Shown here: in pieces, positions 45,762-53,383 of the stretch | How the letters are laid out: each line of letters starts with the position of its first letter | Numbering within the stretch: position 1 is the stretch's first letter | Assembly (NCBI RefSeq): GCF_004342025.1 | Contig: NZ_SLWN01000001.1 | Span: 834,788-898,787 of the forward strand | From: Kribbella steppae | Lineage (GTDB): Bacteria > Actinomycetota > Actinomycetes > Propionibacteriales > Kribbellaceae | Direction of reading: 5' to 3' | Length of the DNA stretch: 64,000 nt | The notes under the pieces: generated by a model | What the model was told of the DNA's origin: nothing | The model's database searches: none | The model's input: the letters and a program-made list of their open reading frames with translations, nothing else | Position numbers and translations under genes: made by a program

Positions 45762-46385
45762 TCAGGAGTTCGGGCTGCCGCTGCTGAGCTGGGCGGCGCT
45801 GGCGACCACGTGGTCGATGAAGCCGTACTCCTTGGCCTGCTCGGCGGTGAACCAGCGGTCCCGGTCGGCGTCGTTCTCGACCTGCTCGAGCTGCTGGCCG
45901 GTGTGCTCGGCGATCAGCTTGAACAGCTGTGCCTTGATGTGCAGCGACTGCTCGGCCTGGATCTTGATGTCGCTGGCCGTACCACCCATACCGCCGGACG
46001 GCTGGTGCATCATGATCCGCGCGTGGGGCAGCGCGAACCGCTTGTCCTTCGCGCCGGCGCAGAGCAGGAACTGGCCCATCGAGGCGGCCAGGCCCATCCC
46101 GACGGTCGCGACGTCGTTGGAGATCCACTGCATGGTGTCGTAGATCGCCATGCCGGAGTCCACCGAGCCGCCCGGGGAGTTGATGTACAGCCAGATGTCC
46201 TTGTTGGGGTCCTCGGCGTTGAGGAGCAGCATCTGCGCGCAGATCGCGTTCGCGTTGTCGTCGCGAACCTCGGACCCCAGGAAGATGATCCGGTTCTGCA
46301 GCAGGCGCTGGTAGATGTGGTCGTCGAGTCCGCCGGATCCGTTGCCGCCCGCGGCGGTGGGGCTGGCTGCAAATGTCTCGTTCAC
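45762..46385 (-). CDS. clpP1: ATP-dependent Clp protease proteolytic subunit (ClpP1-type)
   Basis: The 207-residue protease has the serine in [14 protein letters not shown] (near residue 106), the histidine in [12 protein letters not shown] (near residue 132) and the aspartate in [14 protein letters not shown]. The first 20 residues are Ala/Gly-rich, a variable propeptide region. The GTG start at 46385 is preceded by TAATGT at 7 bp and no ribosome site, so translation is probably leaderless. It is first in the clpP1-clpP2 operon, activated presumably by ClgR. Confidence 0.97.
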   Translation of the reverse strand: MNETFAASPTAAGGNGSGGLDDHIYQRLLQNRIIFLGSEVRDDNANAICAQMLLLNAEDPNKDIWLYINSPGGSVDSGMAIYDTMQWISNDVATVGMGLAASMGQFLLCAGAKDKRFALPHARIMMHQPSGGMGGTASDIKIQAEQSLHIKAQLFKLIAEHTGQQLEQVENDADRDRWFTAEQAKEYGFIDHVVASAAQLSSGSPNS

Positions 46386-46450
46386 GAAGCCGACATTACT
46401 GGGCCGGGGCGACAGACCTAAGGCTGGGCCACAGGTGTTCGCTTACGGCG
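46386..46450 (-). promoter_or_regulatory. clpP1 promoter with ClgR-type box
   Basis: The minus-strand -10 candidate TAATGT (46398-46393) ends 7 bp before the GTG start, a leaderless layout. At 46437-46450 the plus strand reads GTTCGCTTACGGCG, matching GTTCGC-Y-N4-GCG, centred near -58. The same motif is found before clpX, which supports both. Confidence 0.65.
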
Positions 46451-46479
46451 CACCGCGTCTGCCCTGAGCGAATTTCTTT

Positions 46480-46945
46480 CCGCTCAGCAACTTTCACCCC
46501 GCGGGCTGCTACCGCCCGTTCCCGGGCGTGAACTCCTCGACCGTGCCGATACCCGTTCACCAGCCACAGAGCGCAACTGCGGCGAAGGCGTGCACCTCGT
46601 CGTACCCACCGGCGGCGGATCCTCGTTCGCGTGCACCACCGACTCGCTCCCCAGGTGCTTGAGCCGTCGGCCGATCGGTTGCAGGTACGTCGTGTTGATC
46701 GCGGTCGCGTCGTCGTACAGCCGGCTCGGTCTTCCTTCCTTGGCAATGAGCGCCGTTCCGAACTCGCAGTCGGGGCGGCCGACAGGGGTCCCGTACGTGA
46801 CGTACTGGATGCCCTGGCAGCCATAGGCAAGGCTCATCGAGATCTGCCACAGCAGTTCCTCCCGCGTGGGCGATCTGAGGTTCCAGTCACCGCGGCGGCC
46901 GCGGCCGGCAGGCTCAGCTTCATCAGGCGTCCCCCAGGGCCGACT
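46480..46945 (-). pseudogene. Decayed glycoside-hydrolase fragment (GH42-like barrel end)
   Basis: One minus-strand frame reads SPTREELLWQISMSLAYG, then GIQYVTYGTP, LYDDATAINTTYLQPIGRRL and SESVVHANE. These resemble the end of a GH42-like (beta/alpha)8 domain that normally reads SLAYGxxGIxYFTYWTP. There is no start, the barrel N-terminus is absent, and after VVHANE the similarity seems to move to another frame (GYDEVHAFAAVALCG) that soon stops. It fills most of the 690-bp gap between clpP1 and tig and is not closely similar to the intact GH42 at 16361. Confidence 0.55.
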
Positions 46946-47011
46946 CTTACGGTGCGCCGGTAACGCTAGGGAGCGCCGCTTTCAGATCGCTTTCAGCGGG
47001 CTGACACGCGA

Positions 47012-47046
47012 CGACGGCCCGGATCCACGGGGGATCCGGGCCGTCG
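47012..47046 (-). terminator. Terminator after tig
   Basis: A perfect 15-bp stem (47012-47026 and 47032-47046) with a 5-base loop lies 31 bp past the tig stop. It is the strongest hairpin of this region, with no clear T-run, as usual in high-GC actinobacteria. Confidence 0.8.
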
Positions 47047-47076
47047 CGCCGTACTGCTGTCAGGTACTGCCGGGTG

Positions 47077-48471
47077 TCAGGCCTTCGCCGGCTCCTCGGC
47101 CGGGGCGTCCGCCTCGGCCTCGGTGGTCTCGGCCTCCGGGTCGGCGTACGAACCGTCCGGCTGCAGGGTCTTCAGCTCGACCACGTTGCCGGAGGCGTCG
47201 GTCACCTTGGCGTTCTCGACCAGGTGGGCCAGCGCCTTGCCGCGGACGACCTCGGAGACCAGGCTCGGCACCAGGTTGTTCTCAACCGCGTGCTGGGCGA
47301 ACTGGTCCGGGCTGACGCCGGAGCGCTGCGCGTGCCGGACGATGTGCTCGGTCAGCTCCTGGTCGTTGACGCTCAGCTCCTGCTGCTCGGCCACCAGGTC
47401 CAGCACGAACTGGGCCTTGATCGCGTCCTCGGAGCGCTTCTTCAGGTCCTCGTCGAACTCGTCCTGGGACTGCTCCTCGCCCTCCAGGAACTGCTCGAAC
47501 GTCATCCCGGAGTACCCGAGCTGCTGCTCCAGGTTCTCCTTCCGGGCGGCGAGCTCGTCGACCAGCAGACCCTCCGGCACCGGTACGTCGACCAGCGTCA
47601 GGATCTTCTCGAGTACGGCGTCCCGCGCCTCGCCGGCCTGCTCCAGCCGCTTACCGCGCTCCAGCCGGCCGCGGACGTCGGCCTTCAGCTCGTCGGCGGT
47701 GTCGAACTCCGACGCGGTCTGGGCGAACTCGTCGTCGAACTCCGGCAGCTCCTGCTCCTTGACCGCGGTTACGGTCACCGCCACGTCGACGTCCTCGCCC
47801 TTCAGCGCGCCGCCGACCAGCTGGGTGACGAAGGTCTTGCTCTCACCCGCGTTCAGCCCGGTGACCGCCTCGTCCAGACCGTCCAGGAGCTGGCCGCTGC
47901 CGACCTGGTAGGACAGGCCGGTGGCCTGCGCCTCCTCGACCTTCTCGCCGTCCTTGCTCGCGGACAGGTCGAGGGTGATGTAGTCCTTGTCCTGGACCGC
48001 GCGCTCGACCGGGTTCAGCGAGCCGAACCGCTGCCGCAGCGCCTCGATCTGCTCGTCCACCTCGTCATCGGAGATGGCGATGTCCTCGACCTCGGCCTCC
48101 AGGCCCTCAAGGTCCGGCAGGGTGATCTCCGGGCGCACCTCGACCTCGGCGGAGAACTGCAGGCTCTCCTGGTCGTTGAACTCGGTCACGTCGACCTCGG
48201 GCCGGCCGATCGCCTTGACCTGGTTGTCCTGCACCGCCTGCGAGTACAGCTTCGGCAGCGCGTCGTTGATCGCCTCCTCGAGCACCGGCCCACGACCGAC
48301 CCGCTGGTCGATCACCTGCGGCGGCACCTTGCCCTTGCGGAACCCCGGGACGGTGATCTGCTTCGCGATGCTCTGGTACGCCGCGTCGAGGCTCGGCTTG
48401 AGTTCCTCGAACGGCACCTCGACGATGAGCCGGACCTTCGTCGGGCTCATGGACTCGACGGTGCTCTTCAC
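47077..48471 (-). CDS. tig: Trigger factor
   Basis: The 464-residue chaperone has the ribosome-binding tail loop with the signature GFRKGKVPPQVI (residues 44-55), the FKBP-type prolyl isomerase domain (about 160-245, with VGSGQLLDGLDEAVTGL) and a helical C-terminal chaperone domain. The C-terminus is extended by an acidic Glu/Ala stretch. It binds nascent chains at the ribosome exit. The start is a GTG at 48471 behind AAGGAG. It precedes the clp genes, the standard bacterial order, here interrupted by a glycosidase relic. Confidence 0.97.
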   Translation of the reverse strand: MKSTVESMSPTKVRLIVEVPFEELKPSLDAAYQSIAKQITVPGFRKGKVPPQVIDQRVGRGPVLEEAINDALPKLYSQAVQDNQVKAIGRPEVDVTEFNDQESLQFSAEVEVRPEITLPDLEGLEAEVEDIAISDDEVDEQIEALRQRFGSLNPVERAVQDKDYITLDLSASKDGEKVEEAQATGLSYQVGSGQLLDGLDEAVTGLNAGESKTFVTQLVGGALKGEDVDVAVTVTAVKEQELPEFDDEFAQTASEFDTADELKADVRGRLERGKRLEQAGEARDAVLEKILTLVDVPVPEGLLVDELAARKENLEQQLGYSGMTFEQFLEGEEQSQDEFDEDLKKRSEDAIKAQFVLDLVAEQQELSVNDQELTEHIVRHAQRSGVSPDQFAQHAVENNLVPSLVSEVVRGKALAHLVENAKVTDASGNVVELKTLQPDGSYADPEAETTEAEADAPAEEPAKA

Positions 48472-48546
48472 GGTGGCGGTTCTCCTTGATCGATGACTTC
48501 ACAGCACGGGGACAGCCCGCGCTGCAGGGGTACTGCAGGGGGTTTG

Positions 48547-48619
48547 TCGGGGCGACAGGACTCGAACCTGCGGTCTCCTGCTCCCAAAGCAGGCGCGCTA
48601 GCCACTACGCTACGCCCCG
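48547..48619 (-). tRNA. tRNA-Pro (anticodon TGG)
   Basis: The 73-base minus-strand sequence folds as a full cloverleaf: acceptor CGGGGCG with CGCCCCG, the anticodon loop TTTGGGA inside a CCTGC/GCAGG stem, and the T-arm GGTTCGAGTCC. The anticodon is TGG, reading CCN-type proline codons. No CCA is encoded. It lies 75 bp upstream of tig. Confidence 0.95.
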
Positions 48620-48710
48620 CAGTGACCGCACGAGTCTAGTCGACCCGACACAATGCTCGCGCCACCACCCTCCCCCGGCGGTTACGCGCGTCACCTAGGA
48701 GACGCTGGTC

Positions 48711-49568
48711 ATGCTACGCATCGTCAGTCTGCACGCCTCCCTGGCCGGCTACCGGTTGGTGGCGGACTGGGCTGCCCGGCATGGTCACGAGCTCGCACTC
48801 GTCGTCACGCCGAGTGCGGATGACGCGATCCGTCGTTACGGCGGCGACCAGACCCCGCTCGCACTGCAGCTCCCTGGGCTCGGCCAGCCCTGTCTGCCGA
48901 CCGACCGGCTCCTCGAAACCGCTGCTCCGGCTGTTGCCGCTCTCCAGCCCGACCTGGTGATCTCGGCGACGTACCCCCGCCTGATCCCCGCGGAGATCAC
49001 CGGCACACCGGCGTACGGCGCGGTGAACCTGCACCCGTCCGCACTGCCACGGGGCCGGGGACCGAATCCGCAGCGACTGATCTATGCGGGCGACCCGACC
49101 GCCGGAGCCACGCTGCACCGGACCGCGGCTTCGTTCGACACCGGCGCGATCCTGTCCCGGCGCGAGGTCCCCCTGCCCGACCCGCTCACCGCGCGCGTCC
49201 TCCGCGACCTCTGGGCTCGGCTGCTCGGCGAGGTCCTCGAGGAGGGTGTCGGCCGGCTTCTGGCCGGCGACCCCGGCGTACCGCAGGACGAAACCCTCGC
49301 AACCACGGCCCCGCACTTCACCCAGGACGAACGCTGGCTCGACCTGACCGAGCCCACGGTCACGCTCCAGCGCCGTACGGCAGCCCTGAACCTGGCCGCC
49401 CCGTCCGCCCTCGCCCGAATCGGCGACCAGGACGTCATGGTCCTGGGCATCGAGGCCGTCGACGGCCCGCGGTACGACGTGAAGCCAGGCGCTCTGATCC
49501 ACTGGGAAGCCGAGGAAATGGTCCTCGTCCAATCTGGCACCGGCCCGATCCGCCTGCACATCTGCTAA
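48711..49568 (+). CDS. Formyltransferase-family protein (methionyl-tRNA formyltransferase-like)
   Basis: The 285-residue protein has the formyl-transferase core: VISATYPRLIPAEI (near residue 83) and AVNLHPSALPRGRGPNPQRL (near residue 104). The HPS(x)LP loop holds the catalytic-type histidine and the RGPNP that follows mirrors the RG(x)GP of Fmt. A C-terminal beta domain follows, shorter than in Fmt (285 versus about 310). It may modify a sugar-nucleotide or amino acid instead of fMet-tRNA, since it is far from def and the rest of the usual fmt operon. The start has TAGGAGA upstream. Confidence 0.82.
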   Translation: MLRIVSLHASLAGYRLVADWAARHGHELALVVTPSADDAIRRYGGDQTPLALQLPGLGQPCLPTDRLLETAAPAVAALQPDLVISATYPRLIPAEITGTPAYGAVNLHPSALPRGRGPNPQRLIYAGDPTAGATLHRTAASFDTGAILSRREVPLPDPLTARVLRDLWARLLGEVLEEGVGRLLAGDPGVPQDETLATTAPHFTQDERWLDLTEPTVTLQRRTAALNLAAPSALARIGDQDVMVLGIEAVDGPRYDVKPGALIHWEAEEMVLVQSGTGPIRLHIC

Positions 49569-49615
49569 CCGGTTTGCCAACACCCGACCCCGGTGTGGAA
49601 TCATGTCCGAGCACC

Positions 49616-49686
49616 GCGGGTGTAGCTCAATGGTAGAGCCCCAGTCTTCCAAACTGGCTACGCGAGTTCGATTCTCGTCACCCGCT
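49616..49686 (+). tRNA. tRNA-Gly (anticodon TCC), integration target
   Basis: The 71-base sequence folds as a cloverleaf: GCGGGTG with CACCCGC, the anticodon loop CTTCCAA in a CCAGT/ACTGG stem, T-arm GAGTTCGATTCTC. The anticodon is TCC. No CCA is encoded. Its 3' part is duplicated at 50687-50728, marking it as the attachment site of an integrated element. Confidence 0.96.
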
Positions 49687-49687
49687 C
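49646..49687 (+). repeat. att site (left), 3' end of tRNA-Gly
   Basis: These 42 bases (anticodon loop to the first base after the tRNA) recur at 50687-50728 with one mismatch (position 49655). The left copy keeps the tRNA intact. Confidence 0.85.
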
Positions 49688-49696
49688 GGAACGCGA

Positions 49697-49735
49697 AAGG
49701 CCCCTAGCCACAGGAATCCTGAGGCTGGGGGCCTT
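49697..49735 (+). terminator. Terminator after tRNA-Gly
   Basis: Arms 49697-49709 and 49723-49735 pair over 13 bp with one wobble and end in CTT. A damaged relative of the same hairpin follows the right att copy (about 50735-50778), so the duplication between the two ends extends past the att core. Confidence 0.7.
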
Positions 49736-49779
49736 CGTCATGCGGGGACCGGATTCGAGTGCCGTGCCCTCCACGTGCC

Positions 49780-50130
49780 CTAAGGGACCGGGACCAGCAC
49801 CCCGGCGGGCCTATCCTCATCGTCCGGCGTGCCCCCGTCACCGACCGTGGCTTCTCGCTCAACTACTGCGTTCAGCCGGTCGGTGATCTCCCGAGCCCGC
49901 TCGTCCGTGGCGTGCTGGTAGATGAGCGCCGCGCGCATCGTCGAATGCCCATGCGCTGCATCAGCTCGCGCGTGGACGCACCACTCAACGACGCCAGGTG
50001 GTTACCCGTGTGACGCAGGTCATGGAACGTGAACCCCTTGGGAAGGCCAGCCTCTGCGACCCGCTTGGTCCACTTGACAGTGGCAAGCCGACTCTTGGCG
50101 TGGGCCGCGCTGGCCTGGGTTTGGCAGCTA
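49780..50130 (-). pseudogene. Tyrosine integrase, C-terminal fragment with frameshift
   Basis: A minus-strand frame reads AGLPKGFTFHDLRHTGNHLA, then GASTRELMQRMG. It carries the HxxR box of tyrosine recombinases. In the next box a one-base loss breaks the frame at MG(H)STM near 49945; the following frame reads ALIYQHATDERAREITDRL with the nucleophile tyrosine, then stops at 49780. About 110 residues of the roughly 380 of a full integrase remain and there is no start. It sits inside the tRNA-Gly element. Confidence 0.8.
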
Positions 50131-50153
50131 TTAGGGGGACGGGGCAGGTGTGG
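50122..50153. repeat. Imperfect direct repeat, copy 1
   Basis: This 32-bp stretch (TGGCAGCTAT ... CAGGTGTGG) recurs at 50824-50854 outside the right att site, about 29 of 32 positions matching. A looser relative covers the 3' end of the phosphotransferase gene near 51978. Confidence 0.6.
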
Positions 50154-50174
50154 ATGTCTGTGCAGTCATCGCGC

Positions 50175-50447
50175 CTACACGGTCCAGGAGACAACCACAA
50201 GGGAGCCGAGTACTAGACCTACGTACCAACCGGCGGTTACGCCGACCACAAAGCTCGCAGCCCACAGCCGAACAACTCGTATTGCACAAAGACCTGTACC
50301 GACGACAGCAGGTGTCACGAGCGGCAGGTAGAACTCCACCACGGCATCGAGTTTGCCGGTCTCGGCAGGCATTCCGATTGCGTGTAGGACCAGGACAATT
50401 CCCGTCAACCAGCAGGCAGTCATCCCGATAATCATGCCCGCCGCCAT
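50175..50447 (-). CDS. Small membrane protein, cargo of the element
   Basis: The 90-residue protein has three membrane segments (about residues 3-24, 37-56 and 62-88). The ATG at 50447 has AAAGGA 10 bp upstream; an in-frame start at 50504 would add 19 residues. Its base composition is less GC-rich than neighbouring genes, in line with foreign origin. I recognise no family. It is the only gene left in the element apart from the integrase fragment. Confidence 0.5.
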   Translation of the reverse strand: MAAGMIIGMTACWLTGIVLVLHAIGMPAETGKLDAVVEFYLPLVTPAVVGTGLCAIRVVRLWAASFVVGVTAGWYVGLVLGSLVVVSWTV

Positions 50448-50686
50448 GAACCCAGGTTCCTTTAACCACCTGGGGTCCGTCGAGGGTTCCTGCACGCAGC
50501 ACACCGTCTCACATCGGTACCTGCCTGGAGAACGACGTTAAGCAGGCAGTTGGCTGAACGGACTAGGGAAGACAAGTTCGTGCCCTTTACGTGCCCTAGC
50601 AGGTGGTCGTTGGTGGTCAGTCACGGGCTGTGGCGGGTACGGGTTTCAGGCGTGGAGGTCCCGATCCGCGAGGGCGCTCGGCCGCA

Positions 50687-50728
50687 CTTCCAAACGGGCT
50701 ACGCGAGTTCGATTCTCGTCACCCGCTC
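50687..50728 (+). repeat. att site (right), duplicate of the tRNA-Gly 3' end
   Basis: This second copy of the tRNA-Gly 3' part, one mismatch from 49646-49687, lacks the 5' half of a tRNA and is not a tRNA gene. It marks the right end of the integrated element. Confidence 0.85.
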
Positions 50729-50916
50729 CAACAACAGAAGGCCCCCAGCCACAGGGAATCGGTGGCCATGGGCTTCTTTCACGTCTGGGCCAGCTCAGGC
50801 CGCGTGCGATTAGCCGACCCGGCTGGCAGCTATCGGGGGGCGGGGCAGGTGTGGCGACGTTCGAGCTGGCTGTGGGGGATCAAGGGGAGCGCGGCAGATC
50901 CAAGCTCCCGCAACGC
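50729..50916. other. Gap with decayed terminator and repeat copy 2
   Basis: Holds a degraded version of the tRNA-Gly terminator (about 50735-50778) and the second copy of the 32-bp repeat (50824-50854). I see no gene. The 239 bp before the right att site (50448-50686) also hold no gene apart from the CGTGCCCT arm-like copies. Confidence 0.5.
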
Positions 50917-51330
50917 TCAGTCCAGCGGCGCGGTCCAGTCAGTAGCGGGCAGCAACTCCCGGAGCCTCGACGTTCGGTGCCGTCCTAGAACCACCTCGGT
51001 GTCAAGGTTCGCCGGGTCAATCTGGCGGATGAACTCTCGACAGCGGCCGCACGGCGGCACAACGTGCAACGGGCCCTGGTCCTCGCCTCGCCAGACGGCC
51101 ACGATCTTCGCGATTCTGTACTCACGGGCAGTCACCATCGCCGCGATGGCAGCGTGCTCGGCACAGAATCCCGTACCGGAGGCGGTGTCGATACATACAC
51201 CGACGTACACGCTGCCGATGTCAGTGATGAGAGCCGACGCCACATCGCCGAAGACTCGATCACCGACATGGTGAGGATGCAGCACGGCCACGGCCGCATC
51301 GATGAGGCCGTCGTTATCTTGAGCGATCAC
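50917..51330 (-). CDS. Cytidine deaminase-like zinc hydrolase
   Basis: The 137-residue protein has the deaminase motifs: CAEHAAIAAM (near residue 56, with a Cys in place of the usual His and the catalytic Glu) and PPCGRCREF (near residue 92), giving three zinc cysteines, as in tetrameric cytidine and blasticidin deaminases. It hydrolyses cytidine or a related base. The start is a GTG at 51330. It lies alone on the minus strand between the element and the VOC gene. A blasticidin-S-type function is possible. Confidence 0.85.
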   Translation of the reverse strand: MIAQDNDGLIDAAVAVLHPHHVGDRVFGDVASALITDIGSVYVGVCIDTASGTGFCAEHAAIAAMVTAREYRIAKIVAVWRGEDQGPLHVVPPCGRCREFIRQIDPANLDTEVVLGRHRTSRLRELLPATDWTAPLD

Positions 51331-51583
51331 GCACGGAAACCTAGCGACCTTGTCCAGCTCGGGGCGATGGGATTTTCGCCAGGGCCGCTTGGGACGCTCG
51401 TGCGTGTCGTGCGATTAGCGTGCGATTACGAGGGGTCAGCCGGGGTCAACTGAGGTCACTCGGAGGGCATCGGTCTGCGCGCCAGTGTGCCCTGGTTCCT
51501 GGTTTTGATTTGGCGTTCAAGTAGCTCGCTCGTTCTCCGAATATGGGCCTGCTCTGGAGCCCTGGCGGGTCTAAGCTCTGCGG

Positions 51584-51940
51584 ATGAGCTTGGAATGGGA
51601 GCAGGTTATTGTCCACTCGGTCGATCCGGTGGCCTTGGGTCAGTGGTGGGCTACGGCGCTTGGTTGGGTGGTGGTCTACTCCTCCGATGACGAGTTCGAG
51701 ATCCGCCCGGAGCCCGATCGCCTGCCGGGGTTGGACTTCGTCCGGCTTGATGAGGCCAAGAAGTCCAAGAGCCGACTGCATCTCGACTTCAGGCCTGAAG
51801 ACCAGGACGCCGAGGTGGCGCGTCTGGTGGCTCATGGCGCACAGCGTGTTGACATCGGCCAGGGTGAGCAAGCGTCGTGGGTTGTCTTGGCAGACCCCGA
51901 AGGCAACGAGTTCTGCATCCTCAGCCAGCGACGTCAATAG
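51584..51940 (+). CDS. VOC-family (glyoxalase-like) protein
   Basis: The 118-residue protein has one pair of beta-alpha-beta-beta-beta modules: VIVHSVDPVALGQWWATALG (near residue 8) and WVVLADPEGNEFCILSQ (near residue 98). This is the glyoxalase/bleomycin-resistance-like fold of actinobacterial PF18029 proteins. The substrate is unknown. TAAGCT lies 6 bp before the ATG with no ribosome site, so it is probably leaderless. Confidence 0.88.
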   Translation: MSLEWEQVIVHSVDPVALGQWWATALGWVVVYSSDDEFEIRPEPDRLPGLDFVRLDEAKKSKSRLHLDFRPEDQDAEVARLVAHGAQRVDIGQGEQASWVVLADPEGNEFCILSQRRQ

Positions 51941-51986
51941 GCGCGTTCGCCTAGCTGACTCCTGACGTGCGCCGCGCCGGCGGCTG

Positions 51987-52742
51987 TCAGGGGGACGTGG
52001 CCGGTGTGGTCTCGAGCTCCCGCAGCATGCGGTAGTACTCGGTCCGGCCCGGATCGGGGTCGACTCCGTAGGCAGAGAGGAGGGTTTCCTCCCAGCCGGG
52101 CCCGTAGTTCCACTCAGTACTCCACGTCGCCACAGCGAGATCGGCCCAACGGTCAGCCGTGCCGAGATTGGCCATGTCGACATGGCCCGAGCACTGACCG
52201 TCGGGTGTGACAAGCGTGTTCGGCACACATGCGTCACCGTGGCACACCACCAGCTTGTCTATCGGCGGCGTGACTGGAAGACCGCTAATAGCGCCAGTCA
52301 TGGCTTCGCCGATCCGGTCCTCCACCGACCACGTGAACGGGCACGCTTCAACCGGCAGCGCATCGTGCAGCCTACGTAGCCCTACACCAGCCGCCTGGAC
52401 GGCCGTCGCAGGATCTGCTTTCCAACGATCGCTGACGGCGCTGTCCCCAGGCAGACCCGCCGTAAGCATCCAGGCTGCGTCAGCGTCTGCTCCGTAGTCG
52501 AGGACGACGGGTACCGAGGCGAACTGAGACGCCCATTGCAGCCGCACGACTTCTGCCGTCAGATCGAGTCCAGATCCGGCCGGTGCCCACTTTGCGAACC
52601 TGCGCGATGGACCGCTACCTAGCTGAAAGGTCAAGCCTCCACGCCCATTGCGCCACACCGGCGTCATGGACTGATCGTCGCCGAGTCGACGAATCTGCAC
52701 AGGTACGGCGACGTCATCGGCCGGGATGCCACTGATCAACAC
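51987..52742 (-). CDS. Aminoglycoside phosphotransferase (APH)-family kinase
   Basis: The 251-residue protein has the APH kinase fold: FAKWAP-type lysine region (near residue 48), the catalytic loop VVCHGDACVPNTL (near residue 165) and the metal motif VDMANLGTADRWADLA (near residue 188), close to the IDxGxxGxADRxxDLA of APH(3')-type enzymes. It phosphorylates an aminoglycoside or another small hydroxyl compound. The start is a GTG at 52742. Resistance to a given drug cannot be read from sequence. Confidence 0.88.
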   Translation of the reverse strand: MLISGIPADDVAVPVQIRRLGDDQSMTPVWRNGRGGLTFQLGSGPSRRFAKWAPAGSGLDLTAEVVRLQWASQFASVPVVLDYGADADAAWMLTAGLPGDSAVSDRWKADPATAVQAAGVGLRRLHDALPVEACPFTWSVEDRIGEAMTGAISGLPVTPPIDKLVVCHGDACVPNTLVTPDGQCSGHVDMANLGTADRWADLAVATWSTEWNYGPGWEETLLSAYGVDPDPGRTEYYRMLRELETTPATSP

Positions 52743-52831
52743 GAACCGATCCTTTCGCGCTCGGGGGCCGAACGACTACCAGATTCGCTCGCTGGTCTTC
52801 GGGTGACATCGCCGTCGTCTAGGGTCTCGGC

Positions 52832-53383
52832 GTGTCGATACTCGGGGATGCGACGACGCGGCTGGCGGTGATCCGGGGGAACTCCGGGTCGGGGAAGAGC
52901 ACCACGGCGCAGGAGGTACGGCGGCGGGTCGGGCGCGGGGTGGCCTGGGTCGAGCAGGACTACCTGCGCCGGATCCTGCTCCGCGAGCACGACCGTCCGG
53001 GTGCCCCGAACATCGGCCTGATCGACCAGACCGTGCGCTATGCACTCGATGCCGGCTACCACGTGATCCTGGAAGGCATCCTCTACAGCCCGACGTACGG
53101 CGCGATGGTCCGGCAACTGATCGCCGACCACGCCGGCCCCACCGGCGTGTACTACTTCCAACTCCCCTTCGACGAGACCATTCAGCGGCATGCCACCCGC
53201 CCACTCTCGAAGGTCGTCACACCGGAACAGATGCGTGACTGGTATCAGCCCTGCGACCTCCTCGGCGTACCAGGTGAGCAGGTGATCGACATCTCCAGCA
53301 CGCTGGACGACTCCGCCAATCGCATCGTCACCGATCTCGCCTGGACAGGTGGGGGCGCTATCGCGCACCCAGTTGAGGACTGA
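52832..53383 (+). CDS. P-loop small-molecule kinase (AAA_33/Zeta-like)
   Basis: The 183-residue protein has a Walker A motif GNSGSGKSTTA (residues 16-26), a catalytic-type EQD (near residue 41) and an LEGILYS region (near residue 79). It resembles stand-alone P-loop kinases of actinobacteria, distantly like zeta toxins or chloramphenicol phosphotransferase. The substrate is unknown. The start is a GTG at 52832 with TAGGGT 6 bp upstream, a leaderless pattern. Its last 26 bp overlap the convergent MFS gene. Confidence 0.85.
   Translation: MSILGDATTRLAVIRGNSGSGKSTTAQEVRRRVGRGVAWVEQDYLRRILLREHDRPGAPNIGLIDQTVRYALDAGYHVILEGILYSPTYGAMVRQLIADHAGPTGVYYFQLPFDETIQRHATRPLSKVVTPEQMRDWYQPCDLLGVPGEQVIDISSTLDDSANRIVTDLAWTGGGAIAHPVED

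Larger units (their letters stand above)
49646..50728. mobile_element. Remnant of a tRNA-Gly-integrated element
   Basis: About 1.08 kb is bounded by the 42-bp direct repeat of the tRNA-Gly 3' end. Inside are a tyrosine-integrase C-terminal fragment with a frameshift, next to the tRNA as usual, and one small membrane-protein gene. Copies of CGTGCCCT near both ends (49762-49781 and 50579-50597) resemble integrase arm sites. No replication, transfer or capsid gene is left, so it is a deleted, immobile relic of an actinophage or integrative element. Confidence 0.8.

Noticed and set aside
48711..49568. True methionyl-tRNA formyltransferase (fmt)
   Set aside because: The formyltransferase core is clear, but the short C-terminal domain and the absence of def or other usual neighbours make the specific name unsafe.
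50687..50728. Second tRNA-Gly gene
   Set aside because: Only the 3' part is present; there is no acceptor 5' strand or D-arm, so it is the att duplicate.
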